Notes under the pieces: model-generated
Seen by the model: only the letters and a program-made list of their open reading frames with translations
Databases searched by the model: none
What the model was told of the DNA's origin: nothing
Translations under genes and position numbers: made by a program
Shown: piece by piece, positions 25,033 to 33,594 of the stretch
Layout: the number at the start of each line of letters is the position of its first letter
Numbering within the stretch: the stretch's first letter is position 1
Origin: Halalkalicoccus jeotgali B3
GTDB lineage: Archaea > Halobacteriota > Halobacteria > Halobacteriales > Halalkalicoccaceae
NCBI RefSeq assembly: GCF_000196895.1
Contig: NC_014297.1
Span: 1,846,295-1,910,294, forward strand
Direction of reading: 5' to 3'
DNA length: 64,000 nucleotides

Positions 25033-26310
25033 ATGGCTCTGGATTCGAACGACCGATCGATCGCCGGCTTCACGATGGCGGGCCACTCGCTGGTCCACTG
25101 GTTCGAGACCTCGATCCCGATCTTTCTGGTGGTCTGGCTCTCGGAGTTCGACGTGTCGGTGGCACTGTTGGGGTTCATCGTCGCGCTCGGGTACGCCCCC
25201 TTCGGGATCGGGGCGCTTCCCGGCGGGATCCTCGCCGACAAATACGGCCCCAAGCGCCTGGTCTTGCTGTGTCTCACCGGCATGAGCCTTTCGTTTCTGC
25301 TTCTCGCGCTCGCAAACGGGATTTACCTCGTCGCCGCCGGCCTCGTCTGCTGGGGGGCCGCCGCGAGCGTCTATCATCCCGCGGGCCTCTCGCTGATCAG
25401 CACGGGCGTCGAGGAACGTGGAACGGTCTTCGCCTGGCACGGTATCGCCGGCAACGTCGGGATCGCACTCGGCCCGTTCGTCGCCGCCACCCTGCTGATC
25501 TTCTTCCCGTGGCAACTGGTCGCCGCCCTGCTCGCGATCCCCGGCCTGCTCGCGGTCGCCTACGGACTCTCCGCGGAGTTCGACCCGACGGGCGCAATCG
25601 AGGAGATGGACGCCGACCAGGCCAACAACAGAGCCCTCTCGGTCTCGGATCTCCTCACGAACTCCCGAACGCTCTTTGCGAGCGCCTTCGCGGTCGTCTT
25701 CGTGATCGTCACCTTCGAGGGGCTCTTCTACCGGGGGATGTTGACCTACCTGCCCGAGATCCTCCAAGGGCTGCCCGCACTCGAGGGCTTCGTCGTGGGT
25801 CCCGACCTGGAGGGGATCGAGCCCTCGCGCTACATCTACGTCGGCTTTCTCGTCGTCGGGATCGTCGGCCAGTACGCCGGCGGGAAACTGACCGACCGGA
25901 TGGCCCCTGGTCGTGGTCTGCTCGGAATGTTCGGTGTCCTCGCGGTGCTCGCGCTGGCATTTATCCCCGTGACTGGATCGGGACTGGTCCCGCTGGTCGT
26001 CCTCTGTGGACTGCTCGGCTTTTTCCTGTTTGCCATCCAGCCGTTTTATCAGGACGCCGTGGCGGTCCACACGCCGGCGAACACCCGCGGGCTCTCGTAT
26101 GGGTACACCTACCTCGGCGAGTTCGGCCTCGGGTCGGCCTCGATCGCCATCGGCGGGTTCCTGCTCGATTCGTTTTCACTTGCGACCTTCTTCGGGACTC
26201 TCGCGGCGTTCGCGCTGATCGGTGCGGCCCTCTCGGCGGGGCTGCTCGTCGTCATCGACCGGTTCGACTCGCCGCGGACCGCCGACGCCGGTACTGACGC
26301 CGACGACTGA
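25033..26310 (+). CDS. Major facilitator superfamily transporter (Fsr-like)
   Basis: 425 residues with about 12 membrane helices. GGILADKYGPKRLVLL near 65-80 is the MFS loop 2-3 motif, and HWFETSIPIFLVVW and SVYHPAGLSLIS resemble fosmidomycin-resistance-type transporters. The substrate is unknown, and drug or metabolite export is the family's usual role. The middle cytoplasmic loop (about 185-215) is acidic, and the C-terminus ends in Asp residues, both normal for haloarchaea. It is divergent from tyrS. Confidence 0.9.
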   Translation: MALDSNDRSIAGFTMAGHSLVHWFETSIPIFLVVWLSEFDVSVALLGFIVALGYAPFGIGALPGGILADKYGPKRLVLLCLTGMSLSFLLLALANGIYLVAAGLVCWGAAASVYHPAGLSLISTGVEERGTVFAWHGIAGNVGIALGPFVAATLLIFFPWQLVAALLAIPGLLAVAYGLSAEFDPTGAIEEMDADQANNRALSVSDLLTNSRTLFASAFAVVFVIVTFEGLFYRGMLTYLPEILQGLPALEGFVVGPDLEGIEPSRYIYVGFLVVGIVGQYAGGKLTDRMAPGRGLLGMFGVLAVLALAFIPVTGSGLVPLVVLCGLLGFFLFAIQPFYQDAVAVHTPANTRGLSYGYTYLGEFGLGSASIAIGGFLLDSFSLATFFGTLAAFALIGAALSAGLLVVIDRFDSPRTADAGTDADD

Positions 26311-26394
26311 ACCACCCCAGAAAACCGACCACGGACGGGGATCGACCGCATCCGTCGGGCTTATATCTATGGGAACTAATACCGCAATTACGAA

Positions 26395-26976
26395 ATGTCG
26401 ACAGACGTAACGAAGGATGCGCCGGTGGTGCTCGTCGTCGACGACGAGCCCCAGCTCGCGGAGCTGTTCGCGACGTGGCTCGACGAAGAGTGGACGGTCC
26501 GGACCGCCAACGACGGTGAGGAGGCGTTGGCGCTGCTGGACGAGGGGGTGGCAGTTGCGTTGCTCGACCGACGGATGCCCGGGATGTCCGGCGACGAGGT
26601 CCTCGACGAGATCCACGGCACCGGATACGATTGTCGGACGATCATGGTCACGGCGGTCGATCCGGACTTCGATATCATCGAGATGGGATTCGACGACTAC
26701 CTCGTCAAACCAGTCTCCAAGGAGGAACTCACCGACACCGTCGAGCACGTCCATCGTCGCAGCCAGTACGACGAGATCATGCGCGAGTACTACAGCCTCG
26801 CCTCGAAACGGGCGGTCCTCGAAACCGAGAAATCCGCCGAGGAACTCGACGGCAACGAGGAGTTCCGGGAACTCGAACGCCGACTGACGGAACTCAGAGA
26901 CGCCGTCGACGAGACGGTCGAAGAACTCCGGACCCACGAGGACTTCGCCGCCGCGTTTCGCGATCTCGACAGTTAG
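26395..26976 (+). CDS. HalX-type response regulator
   Basis: 193 residues. The receiver domain (about 10-120) has VVDDEP with the acidic pair, phospho-acceptor Asp58 in LLDRRMPGMSG, Thr86 in MVTAV, and Lys105 in YLVKPV. The C-terminal HalX domain (about 120-190) follows with the characteristic ASKRAVLETEK segment and a coiled-coil-like, highly charged helix. HalX regulators are a haloarchaeal class whose output is unclear. No histidine kinase is adjacent. A TATA-like element (cttatatcta) lies about 35 bases before the ATG. The gene overlaps the convergent acyl-CoA dehydrogenase stop by four bases. Confidence 0.93.
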   Translation: MSTDVTKDAPVVLVVDDEPQLAELFATWLDEEWTVRTANDGEEALALLDEGVAVALLDRRMPGMSGDEVLDEIHGTGYDCRTIMVTAVDPDFDIIEMGFDDYLVKPVSKEELTDTVEHVHRRSQYDEIMREYYSLASKRAVLETEKSAEELDGNEEFRELERRLTELRDAVDETVEELRTHEDFAAAFRDLDS

Positions 26977-28118
26977 GACTGGCGGTAGATCAGGTTGCGC
27001 TGAACCTCGTTTGCGCCCTCGTAGATGACCGGGATCCGGACGTCACGGTAGACACGGGCGATCCGGCGGTCGGTGAGGATCGACCGACCACCGTGGAACT
27101 GCATCCCCTGTTCTGCACACATCGTCGCCGTTTCGGTTGATTTGGTCTTTGCCATCGCCGCCCACAGTCCGGCGTTCTCTCCGTCTCTGACTTTCTTCGC
27201 CGCCCGGTAGTTGAGTGCGCGTGCCGCCTCGAATTCGAGGCGCATGTCCGCGAGGCCGTGTTGGACGGCCTGGAACTCGTTTACGCCCCGGCCGAACGCC
27301 TCCCGGTCGTGGACGAACTCCCAAGCCTCCTCGATGGCCGCGGCGGCCATTCCCAGTCCGTGCCCGCCGACGACGATCCGCCCGTGGTTGAAGAACTCCG
27401 CGAGCATGAGAAAGCCGCCGTTCTCGAACCCCACGAGGTTCTCCTCGGGGACCCGCACGTCCTCGAAGGTGATGTGGGCCTGCTTCGAGGCACGCATTCC
27501 CATCTTCTCGGGGATATGCTCGGCCTCGTAGCCCGCCGCGTCCGTGGGTACGATGATCATCGAATGGTTCGAGTAGCGGTCGTTCTCCTCGCTAGTCCGA
27601 ACGAAGACGGTGACCCAATCGGCCTCGACGCCGTTGCCGATCCAGTACTTCTCGCCGTTGATAACGTACTCGTCGCCGTCCTTCTCGGCCGTCGTGGTCA
27701 TCCCCGCCAGGTCGCTGCCGGTATCGGGTTCGGAAACCGCGAGTCCGGTGATCTGCTCGCCCGCCGCGACGGGTTCGATGTACTCTTCCTTCTGAGCCTC
27801 GTTACCGTACTCGTAGATCATCTCCGCACCGAAACTCGCCAGTTGGAGGGTCAGGGCGATGCCCGCGTCGGCCTTGTAGAACTCCTCGGCGATCGCGAGC
27901 ATCTCGACGACGTCGAACCCGCGTCCGCCCAGTTCCTCGGGGATGTCCTGGGCGACCAGTCCCGCCTCCTGTCCGGCTTCGAGGATCTCCCACGGGTACT
28001 CTCCCTTGCGGAAGCACTCCTCTGCGTTCGGCGCGATGTGTTCGTCGGCGAACTCGCGGGCTTCCTCCTTCACCTCGCGGGCGTACTCGGGGACGACGTC
28101 CTCGGAAAGCAGTTCCAT
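26973..28118 (-). CDS. Acyl-CoA dehydrogenase
   Basis: 381 residues, normal length. Signatures include GLAVSEPDTGSDLAGM (FAD/substrate binding near 125-140), YWIGNGVEADW, and the C-terminal QFHGGRSILTDRRIAR with the catalytic glutamate in IPVIYEGANEVQR near 367. It catalyses alpha,beta-dehydrogenation of acyl-CoA, passing electrons to ETF. The chain length is not predictable. It stands alone on the minus strand; no other beta-oxidation gene is adjacent. Confidence 0.94.
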   Translation of the reverse strand: MELLSEDVVPEYAREVKEEAREFADEHIAPNAEECFRKGEYPWEILEAGQEAGLVAQDIPEELGGRGFDVVEMLAIAEEFYKADAGIALTLQLASFGAEMIYEYGNEAQKEEYIEPVAAGEQITGLAVSEPDTGSDLAGMTTTAEKDGDEYVINGEKYWIGNGVEADWVTVFVRTSEENDRYSNHSMIIVPTDAAGYEAEHIPEKMGMRASKQAHITFEDVRVPEENLVGFENGGFLMLAEFFNHGRIVVGGHGLGMAAAAIEEAWEFVHDREAFGRGVNEFQAVQHGLADMRLEFEAARALNYRAAKKVRDGENAGLWAAMAKTKSTETATMCAEQGMQFHGGRSILTDRRIARVYRDVRIPVIYEGANEVQRNLIYRQS

Positions 28119-28201
28119 ACTTCCCTATCGGTTCGGGGGATCAAATATCTCGTGGAACTGTGATAAACCGATCGAAAGTTGTGAATTTACACCCCTTGGA
28201 G

Positions 28202-28879
28202 TCACTTCCGGTCGTCGTCCGCGAAGTGACTGACCGCGATCCCTTCGCCCAGCGGGAGCACCATCGTCTCGAAGGCCGGATCGGAGCGAACGGTATCGAG
28301 GTAGTCAGCGATCCCGCGTGTCCCCTCGTTGGTCTCGGCCGATCGGCCCTCGAGGTGGGCCAGCAGGTCGTCGAACACCACCGCCCCGTCGGCGCTCATC
28401 GCGTTGTCCGCGATCACGACCGCACCGGGGGCCAGTTTCTCGCGGACGGCCTCCAGCGCGTCGGAATAGCGGTGTTTCTGGTGGTCGATCAGGACCACGT
28501 CGAACGGGCCATCGTAGCGTTCGATAGTGTCCATGGCGTCGCCGTGCTCGTAGCTCGCGAGGTCGTCGTACCCGCCGCGAGCGAGGTACTCGCGGGCCAT
28601 CTCCAACTCCCCTTCGTCGACCTCGGTGAGGACGACCTCGCCGTCCTCCGGGAGGGCCTTTGCGAACCAGTACGCCGAGTAGCCGTAGCCCGAGCCGAAC
28701 TCGAAGACCGACCGCGCGCCCGCGAGCCGGGCGGTCAGTCGGAGGAATCCCCCGACCTCCGGGCCGACGTGGGGAAAGCCCTCGTCCTCGGCGTAGGCGT
28801 CCATCTCCTCCAGAACGTCGTCTGGCTGTGGTCCGGCTGCGCGAACGAACCGGAGCACGTCGTCTGCGAGGTGTGCCAT
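28202..28879 (-). CDS. SAM-dependent O-methyltransferase (class I)
   Basis: 225 residues of the O-methyltransferase 3 (catechol OMT-like) family. The SAM-binding motif I is VFEFGSGYGYSAYWFAKAL near 60-78, motif II LTEVDEGE, and FDVVLIDHQKHRY carries the metal-binding aspartate (near 130), with VIADNAM supplying the second metal ligand. It would methylate a small hydroxylated compound in a divalent metal-dependent manner. The start ATG gives MAHLADDVLRF. It is 31 bases downstream of the M20 amidase and may be co-transcribed. Confidence 0.88.
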   Translation of the reverse strand: MAHLADDVLRFVRAAGPQPDDVLEEMDAYAEDEGFPHVGPEVGGFLRLTARLAGARSVFEFGSGYGYSAYWFAKALPEDGEVVLTEVDEGELEMAREYLARGGYDDLASYEHGDAMDTIERYDGPFDVVLIDHQKHRYSDALEAVREKLAPGAVVIADNAMSADGAVVFDDLLAHLEGRSAETNEGTRGIADYLDTVRSDPAFETMVLPLGEGIAVSHFADDDRK

Positions 28880-28910
28880 ACGACCCCCTACAGGAACCGG
28901 GACCAAGAAA

Positions 28911-30173
28911 TCAGCCCTCCAGCGTCGTCCCCGCGAGTCGCGCCATCGCGCCCGTGAGCACCTGCGTCGCGGTCGCACAGTCGGCCCAGTCGGTCCACTC
29001 GCGGGGGTTGTGCGAGATGCCGCCCCGCGAGGGCGCGAACAGCATCCCCGCGTCGGTGACTCGCGCGACCTGCATCGTGTCGTGGGCCGCCCCCGAGTGC
29101 ATCGCCATCGTTTTGATCCCGGCGGCCTCGCCGGCCTCGCGGACAGCGCTTCGACAGCGCCCGGACATCGGGACGGGCTCGACGTCGAACGCCCTCGTTA
29201 GTTCGGTCTCGACTCCGCGCTCACTCTCGAGACGCGCGAGGCTCGAGCGGGCCCGCGAGACGATCTCGTTCATCGAGTCGTACTCGACATCGCGGATGTC
29301 GACGCCACAGTCGACCCGGCCGGGCACGACGTTCGTCGCGTTCGGCTCCACGGAGTGGCTGCCGACGGTCCCCACGGCACTCTCGCTCTCGCTTGCGACG
29401 ACCTCATTTGCCGCGCGCTCGACGTCGAGGACGAACTCGCTCGCCGCCGCGAGCGCGTCGGTCCGGTCGTTCATGGGGGTAGCCCCCGCGTGGTTCGCCT
29501 CGCCGGTGATGGTTACGTCACAATGGGTGATCCCGGTGATGTCGGTGACGACTCCCACCGGGACGCCGACGGTCTCTAAGCGCTCGGACTGCTCGATGTG
29601 GAGTTCGAGCCACGCGTCCCAGCCCGCCGCGTTGACCCGCCCCTCGCCACGGAACCCGATCCCGTCGAGTGCCTCGGCGAGGCTCGTCCCCTCCTCGTCC
29701 TCCAGCGCGAGCGCCTCCTCGACGCTTCGCCCGCCCGCGGCGACCGAGGAGCCGAGCATCCCCGAGCCGAACCGGCCGCCCTCCTCCTCGGTGAACGAGA
29801 CAACGGTGATCGGGCGTTCCGGGCGCGTGTCGGCCTCGCGCATCGTGCGGACGGCTTCGAGGGCCGCGTAGGTTCCGAGCGGGCCGTCGAAGATACCGCC
29901 CTCAGGCACCGAATCGAGGTGGCTGCCCGCCGCCACGGGCGGCAGGTCGGGGTCGGCGCTCGCGGGGACCCACCGACCGACGACGTTGCCCACGGCATCG
30001 ACCCTGACGTCCAGCCCGGCGTCTTCCAGCCTCCCGACGAAGTACTCGCGGGCCTCGCCGTTTTCCTCGCTCGCGGCTCGAACCGTCCGGCCCCGTCCCT
30101 GTTCGCTTTCGATGCGTCCGAACTCGGCAGTACGCTCGATGTCCTCGCGGAGTCGCTCCCGGTCGACCTGCAT
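28911..30173 (-). CDS. Zn-dependent amidase/carbamoylase, M20 family (hydantoinase/allantoate type)
   Basis: 420 residues of the HyuC/AllC/UPF0000 M20 branch. Metal ligands are seen in GSHLDSVPEGGIFDGPLG (His and Asp near 86-97), FTEEEGGRFG (Glu pair near 128), and LHIEQ (His near 193); the last ligand is in HNPREW near 385. It removes a carbamoyl or ureido group from amino-acid-like or purine-derived substrates. No hydantoinase or allantoinase neighbour is seen, so the substrate stays open. The O-methyltransferase follows on the same strand. Confidence 0.88.
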   Translation of the reverse strand: MQVDRERLREDIERTAEFGRIESEQGRGRTVRAASEENGEAREYFVGRLEDAGLDVRVDAVGNVVGRWVPASADPDLPPVAAGSHLDSVPEGGIFDGPLGTYAALEAVRTMREADTRPERPITVVSFTEEEGGRFGSGMLGSSVAAGGRSVEEALALEDEEGTSLAEALDGIGFRGEGRVNAAGWDAWLELHIEQSERLETVGVPVGVVTDITGITHCDVTITGEANHAGATPMNDRTDALAAASEFVLDVERAANEVVASESESAVGTVGSHSVEPNATNVVPGRVDCGVDIRDVEYDSMNEIVSRARSSLARLESERGVETELTRAFDVEPVPMSGRCRSAVREAGEAAGIKTMAMHSGAAHDTMQVARVTDAGMLFAPSRGGISHNPREWTDWADCATATQVLTGAMARLAGTTLEG

Positions 30174-30395
30174 ACCGGGTCGAGCGCTCGGCCCACAATG
30201 GCGCTTGCGATCCGTTCTCAGTCGAGTTTCCGGGGCGGCAAAACGCCTCCCCGAGGTAGGGTTCGTGTTTCGCGCCGAAACCGATCCGGACGTCGTGTTC
30301 GACGAGGGCCTCCCGGGGACGTGCCGCTCGACACCGTCCGCGCCGTCGCGGACGATAAACGCGGTTGTTCGCCGCCGGTTATTAACCTCCTCCCC

Positions 30396-31433
30396 TCAGG
30401 GGACGATGACCGCCCGGCCCTCGATTTCGCCCTCTTCGAGCGCCGCCGCGACATCGTTGATCTCCTCGATGGGGTACTGTGTGGTCTCGAGGTGCATCTC
30501 CCCCTGCTCGACCAGCGAGACGAGCTCCTGGAGCTCGGTGTACTTCCCGACGATGTTCCCGACGAAGGAGAACTCCCCGTTGACCAGTGCCTGGGCGGGT
30601 TCATGGATGTGTCCGCCGTAGCCGATGATGTGGTGATCGCCCCCCGGTGCGACGATCTCAGGGGCCAGCGCCGTGGTCTGATCCGCGCCGACGAAGTCGA
30701 GCACCTGCTCTGCGCCCGCGCCGTCGGTGATCCCCGCAATCGCCTCGGCGACGTCCTCGTCGGCGGAGTTGATCGTGTGGTCCGCCCCGAGCCGATCCGC
30801 AAGCGAGAGGGCCTCGTCTTTGACGTCGACGGCGATGGTCGTGCTCGCACTCATCGCCTCCACCGCTTGGAGACCGATGTGGCCCAGCCCGCCGATCCCG
30901 ATCACGACCGTGTAGCTCCCCGGAAACAGGTTCGGGGTCGCCTTCTTGACCGCGTGATACGCGGTGATCCCGGCGTCGGCGTGGGGCGCGATCTCGACGG
31001 GATCGACCGAATCGAGTTTGATCGCCGCGCGTTCGGAGGTCAGCAGGTACTCCGCGAACCCGCCGTCGACGTTCAGGCCGGGAAACGAGGCGTTCTCGCA
31101 GTGCATGTCCTCGCCGAGCCGACAGGCCCGACACTCCCCGCAGGTCACGTGGGGATGACAGATCACCTTATCGCCGACCTCCACGGTCGTCACCTCCTCG
31201 CCGATCTCCACTACTTCCCCGGCGTTCTCGTGGCCGAGCGTCATCGGCAGGTCCTGTTCGACGTAGTCGGTCCACATCCCCTCGATAATGTGGTTGTCCG
31301 TCTGGCACCACCCGGCCCCCTCGACCTCGATCACGACGTGATCCGAGCGGGTCGGCTCGGGCCGCTCTACCTCGTCGATCGAGAGCGCCTCGCCCATCTC
31401 CTCGGTGTAGTCGTGGAGTCTCGCGGCGTCCAT
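30396..31433 (-). CDS. adh: Zinc-dependent NAD(P) alcohol dehydrogenase
   Basis: 345 residues of the medium-chain dehydrogenase family. Catalytic zinc ligands are Cys43 (GWCQTDN) and His68/Glu69 (GHENAG). Structural zinc is held by Cys98, Cys101, Cys104 and Cys112. The nucleotide motif is VVIGIGGLGHIG near 175. It oxidises primary or secondary alcohols. The divergent neighbours are an amidohydrolase and a DUF59 protein; this trio accompanies propane monooxygenase operons in actinobacteria, where the dehydrogenase handles the product alcohol. No monooxygenase is seen here. Confidence 0.93.
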   Translation of the reverse strand: MDAARLHDYTEEMGEALSIDEVERPEPTRSDHVVIEVEGAGWCQTDNHIIEGMWTDYVEQDLPMTLGHENAGEVVEIGEEVTTVEVGDKVICHPHVTCGECRACRLGEDMHCENASFPGLNVDGGFAEYLLTSERAAIKLDSVDPVEIAPHADAGITAYHAVKKATPNLFPGSYTVVIGIGGLGHIGLQAVEAMSASTTIAVDVKDEALSLADRLGADHTINSADEDVAEAIAGITDGAGAEQVLDFVGADQTTALAPEIVAPGGDHHIIGYGGHIHEPAQALVNGEFSFVGNIVGKYTELQELVSLVEQGEMHLETTQYPIEEINDVAAALEEGEIEGRAVIVP

Positions 31434-31545
31434 AATACGGCTCGATACTCGACTGATACCGACAAAAAGATTGTGTACAAGGCAGTCCGGGCGGACCGCC
31501 GGTGTGCGAAATTATAATGATAGTGCGTCCGTAGTTGCTACTGGT

Positions 31546-32604
31546 ATGTACACATATGACGGTGAAGACGTGTTCGTGCTCGACGGGCACGTCCACTGGT
31601 GGGACGCGAGCAAGGAGAACATCAAACACGAAGGTGGCGAGCAGTTCATCCGCTGTTTCTACGACTATCACACCGGTTTCACCCCCGAGGAGCGCCAGTG
31701 GAGTCTAGAGGAGTATCGCAAGTACGATAAAGACCGGATGGTCCGGGACATGTTCGGCGACGGCCACGCCGACATGGGGCTCCTTCAACCCACGTATCTC
31801 AACGAGTTCTATACGGAGGGCTTTAACACGATCGACCGGTGTGCGCAACTCGCCGAGGACCACCCCTCGCGGTTCATCGTCAACGGGCGATTCGATCCCC
31901 GCGAGGGCGAGGCGGGCCTGAAGGAACTCGAACGCCAGGCCGAGGAGTTCGACGTTCGGGGCGCGAAGGTCTACACCGCCGAGTGGCGCGGCGACTCGAA
32001 GGGGTGGCGACTCGATTCGGAGGAGAGCTTCGAGTACCTCGAGAAGTGTGCCGAACTCGGGATCAAGAACATCCACGCCCACAAGGGGCCGACCATCAGG
32101 CCGCTGAACCGCGACGCCTTCGACGTGGCCGACATCGACGACGCGGCGACCTCCTTTCCCGAACTCAACTTCGTCGTCGAACACATCGGGCTGCCCCGGC
32201 TGGACGACTTCTGCTGGATCGCCGCCCAGGAGCCAAACGTCTACGGTGGGCTGGCGGTCGCCGCCCCGCTCGCAGAGAGCCGCCCGCGGAAGTTCGGCGA
32301 GATCATGGGCGAGTTGCTCTTCTGGCTCGGGGAAGACCGCATCCTCTTCGGCAGCGACTACGCGATCTGGGAACCGGAGTGGCTGATCGAGGCGGTGATG
32401 GAAGCCGAGATGACGCCCGAACAGCGCGAGGAGTTCGGCGTCGAACTCGACCTCGAGGTCAAAAAGAAGATCATGGGCGAGAACGCCGCCCGGCTGTATG
32501 ACATCGACATCGAGCGCCAGAAGGAGATCCTGCGCGGGGACGGCGTCAGCGAGGAGTTCGGACTCGAAGAGCAGTACGCCCGGACCGCGAGCGCGGACGA
32601 CTGA
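31546..32604 (+). CDS. Amidohydrolase-2 family metal-dependent hydrolase
   Basis: 352 residues with a TIM-barrel amidohydrolase pattern. GHVHWWD gives His15 and His17 as metal ligands, IHAHKG near 182 gives a third histidine, VEHIGLPR near 215 a fourth, and LFGSDYAIW near 270 the catalytic aspartate. The protein is read from an ATG at 31546; a longer open frame exists but is not TATA-compatible. The gene for a DUF59 protein starts 3 bases after its stop, and adh is divergent. In actinobacterial propane or acetone monooxygenase loci an equivalent amidohydrolase is needed for monooxygenase activity, perhaps in metal-cofactor maturation; here its client is unknown. Confidence 0.9.
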   Translation: MYTYDGEDVFVLDGHVHWWDASKENIKHEGGEQFIRCFYDYHTGFTPEERQWSLEEYRKYDKDRMVRDMFGDGHADMGLLQPTYLNEFYTEGFNTIDRCAQLAEDHPSRFIVNGRFDPREGEAGLKELERQAEEFDVRGAKVYTAEWRGDSKGWRLDSEESFEYLEKCAELGIKNIHAHKGPTIRPLNRDAFDVADIDDAATSFPELNFVVEHIGLPRLDDFCWIAAQEPNVYGGLAVAAPLAESRPRKFGEIMGELLFWLGEDRILFGSDYAIWEPEWLIEAVMEAEMTPEQREEFGVELDLEVKKKIMGENAARLYDIDIERQKEILRGDGVSEEFGLEEQYARTASADD

Positions 32605-32606
32605 CC

Positions 32607-33356
32607 ATGAGCGAGAGCCAGCGGATCAGCCCCGAAACGATCGAGGAGCGTCTCGAAGCGGTGACCGATCCCGAACTCGACCGCTCGATCGTCGAGCTGG
32701 ACTATATAGTGGACATCGAGATCGAGGGCGGGTCGGTCGAGGTCGGGTTCGTCCTGCCGACCGCGTGGTGCTCGCCGGCGTTCGCGTGGATGATGATGGC
32801 CGACGCCCGCGAGGCCCTCGCCGACCATCCCGCGATTTCGGACGCGACCGTCCGCCTGGACGAGCACATGCACGCAGCGGAGATCAACGAGGGGGTAAAC
32901 GGAGGGCTCGCCTTCGGGGAAGCCTTCGAGGACGCCGACGGCGAGGTCGAGGCCGTCCGCCGCGAACTCGACGGGAAGGCCCGCGTTGCACGCCAGTACC
33001 GAGCGACGGAGACCCTTCTGGAGGGCGGGCTGAAACCCGATCAGATCGCACGGCTTCGCCGCGAGGACCTCTCGATCGACGCCGAGGCGGGGCGGGCGAC
33101 GGTGCGGGTGAACGCGACGCTGTCGGTCTGTGTCGACTCCCAGCCGCTCGAAGACTACCTCGAGAAAGCACTCACGACGGACGTCGCCGACGCACCGGAA
33201 AAACGGCTGTTCGCCACGCCGGAGGGCGAGGCCATCGCCCCCGAGGAGTTCGAGACGGTCCATCGGCGGGGCCGGCTGGCGACGACGAACATGAGCGGGC
33301 AGGGCCACGTCTGTGAGAGCCTCGGGGCGTCGCGGATCGGCTCGCAAAGCGACTGA
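32607..33356 (+). CDS. DUF59/MIP18-family protein with extra C-terminal domain
   Basis: 249 residues. The first 100 hold the MIP18/PaaD-like fold: EERLEAVTDPELDRSIVELDYI at 13-34 and VGFVLPTAWCSPAFAWMM (with Cys55) near 45-62, the cysteine region used in iron-sulfur cluster work. The second half (about 130-245) has no clear family; it has Cys173 and Cys231 with LATTNMSGQGHVCE near the end. Three bases separate it from the amidohydrolase, so both are certainly one operon. An iron-related maturation role is inferred from the family and from monooxygenase-linked relatives. Confidence 0.85.
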   Translation: MSESQRISPETIEERLEAVTDPELDRSIVELDYIVDIEIEGGSVEVGFVLPTAWCSPAFAWMMMADAREALADHPAISDATVRLDEHMHAAEINEGVNGGLAFGEAFEDADGEVEAVRRELDGKARVARQYRATETLLEGGLKPDQIARLRREDLSIDAEAGRATVRVNATLSVCVDSQPLEDYLEKALTTDVADAPEKRLFATPEGEAIAPEEFETVHRRGRLATTNMSGQGHVCESLGASRIGSQSD

Positions 33357-33361
33357 CCGGC

Positions 33362-33544
33362 TCAGGCCTTGCCGAGCCCGTAGCGACCCTCACTGACCCA
33401 TGCGGATTTCTCCCAGCCACACTCGGGACAGGTGTCCTCGGTCCACTCGAATTCGGCACCACAGCGCTGACAGAGTGCGGTGTCGGGTTCGGTCCCGTGG
33501 GCCAGTCGTGGCTCGTCTTCGCCGGAAGTACTCTCGTCGCTCAT
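33362..33544 (-). CDS. Small zinc-ribbon protein (60 aa)
   Basis: 60 residues with CQRCGAEFEW and CPECGWEK at 25-34 and 39-46, two CxxC knuckles that make a rubredoxin-like zinc ribbon; the N-terminus is short, acidic and probably disordered. Many haloarchaea have such very small zinc-binding proteins whose loss changes growth or biofilm behaviour, but the molecular role is unknown. It is tail-to-tail with the DUF59 gene, with 5 bases between stops. Confidence 0.78.
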   Translation of the reverse strand: MSDESTSGEDEPRLAHGTEPDTALCQRCGAEFEWTEDTCPECGWEKSAWVSEGRYGLGKA

Positions 33545-33594
33545 GTAGTGGTGTTGGCAGGGGTCGGTAGTAAATGATGGGGTCCTCGTGGGGC

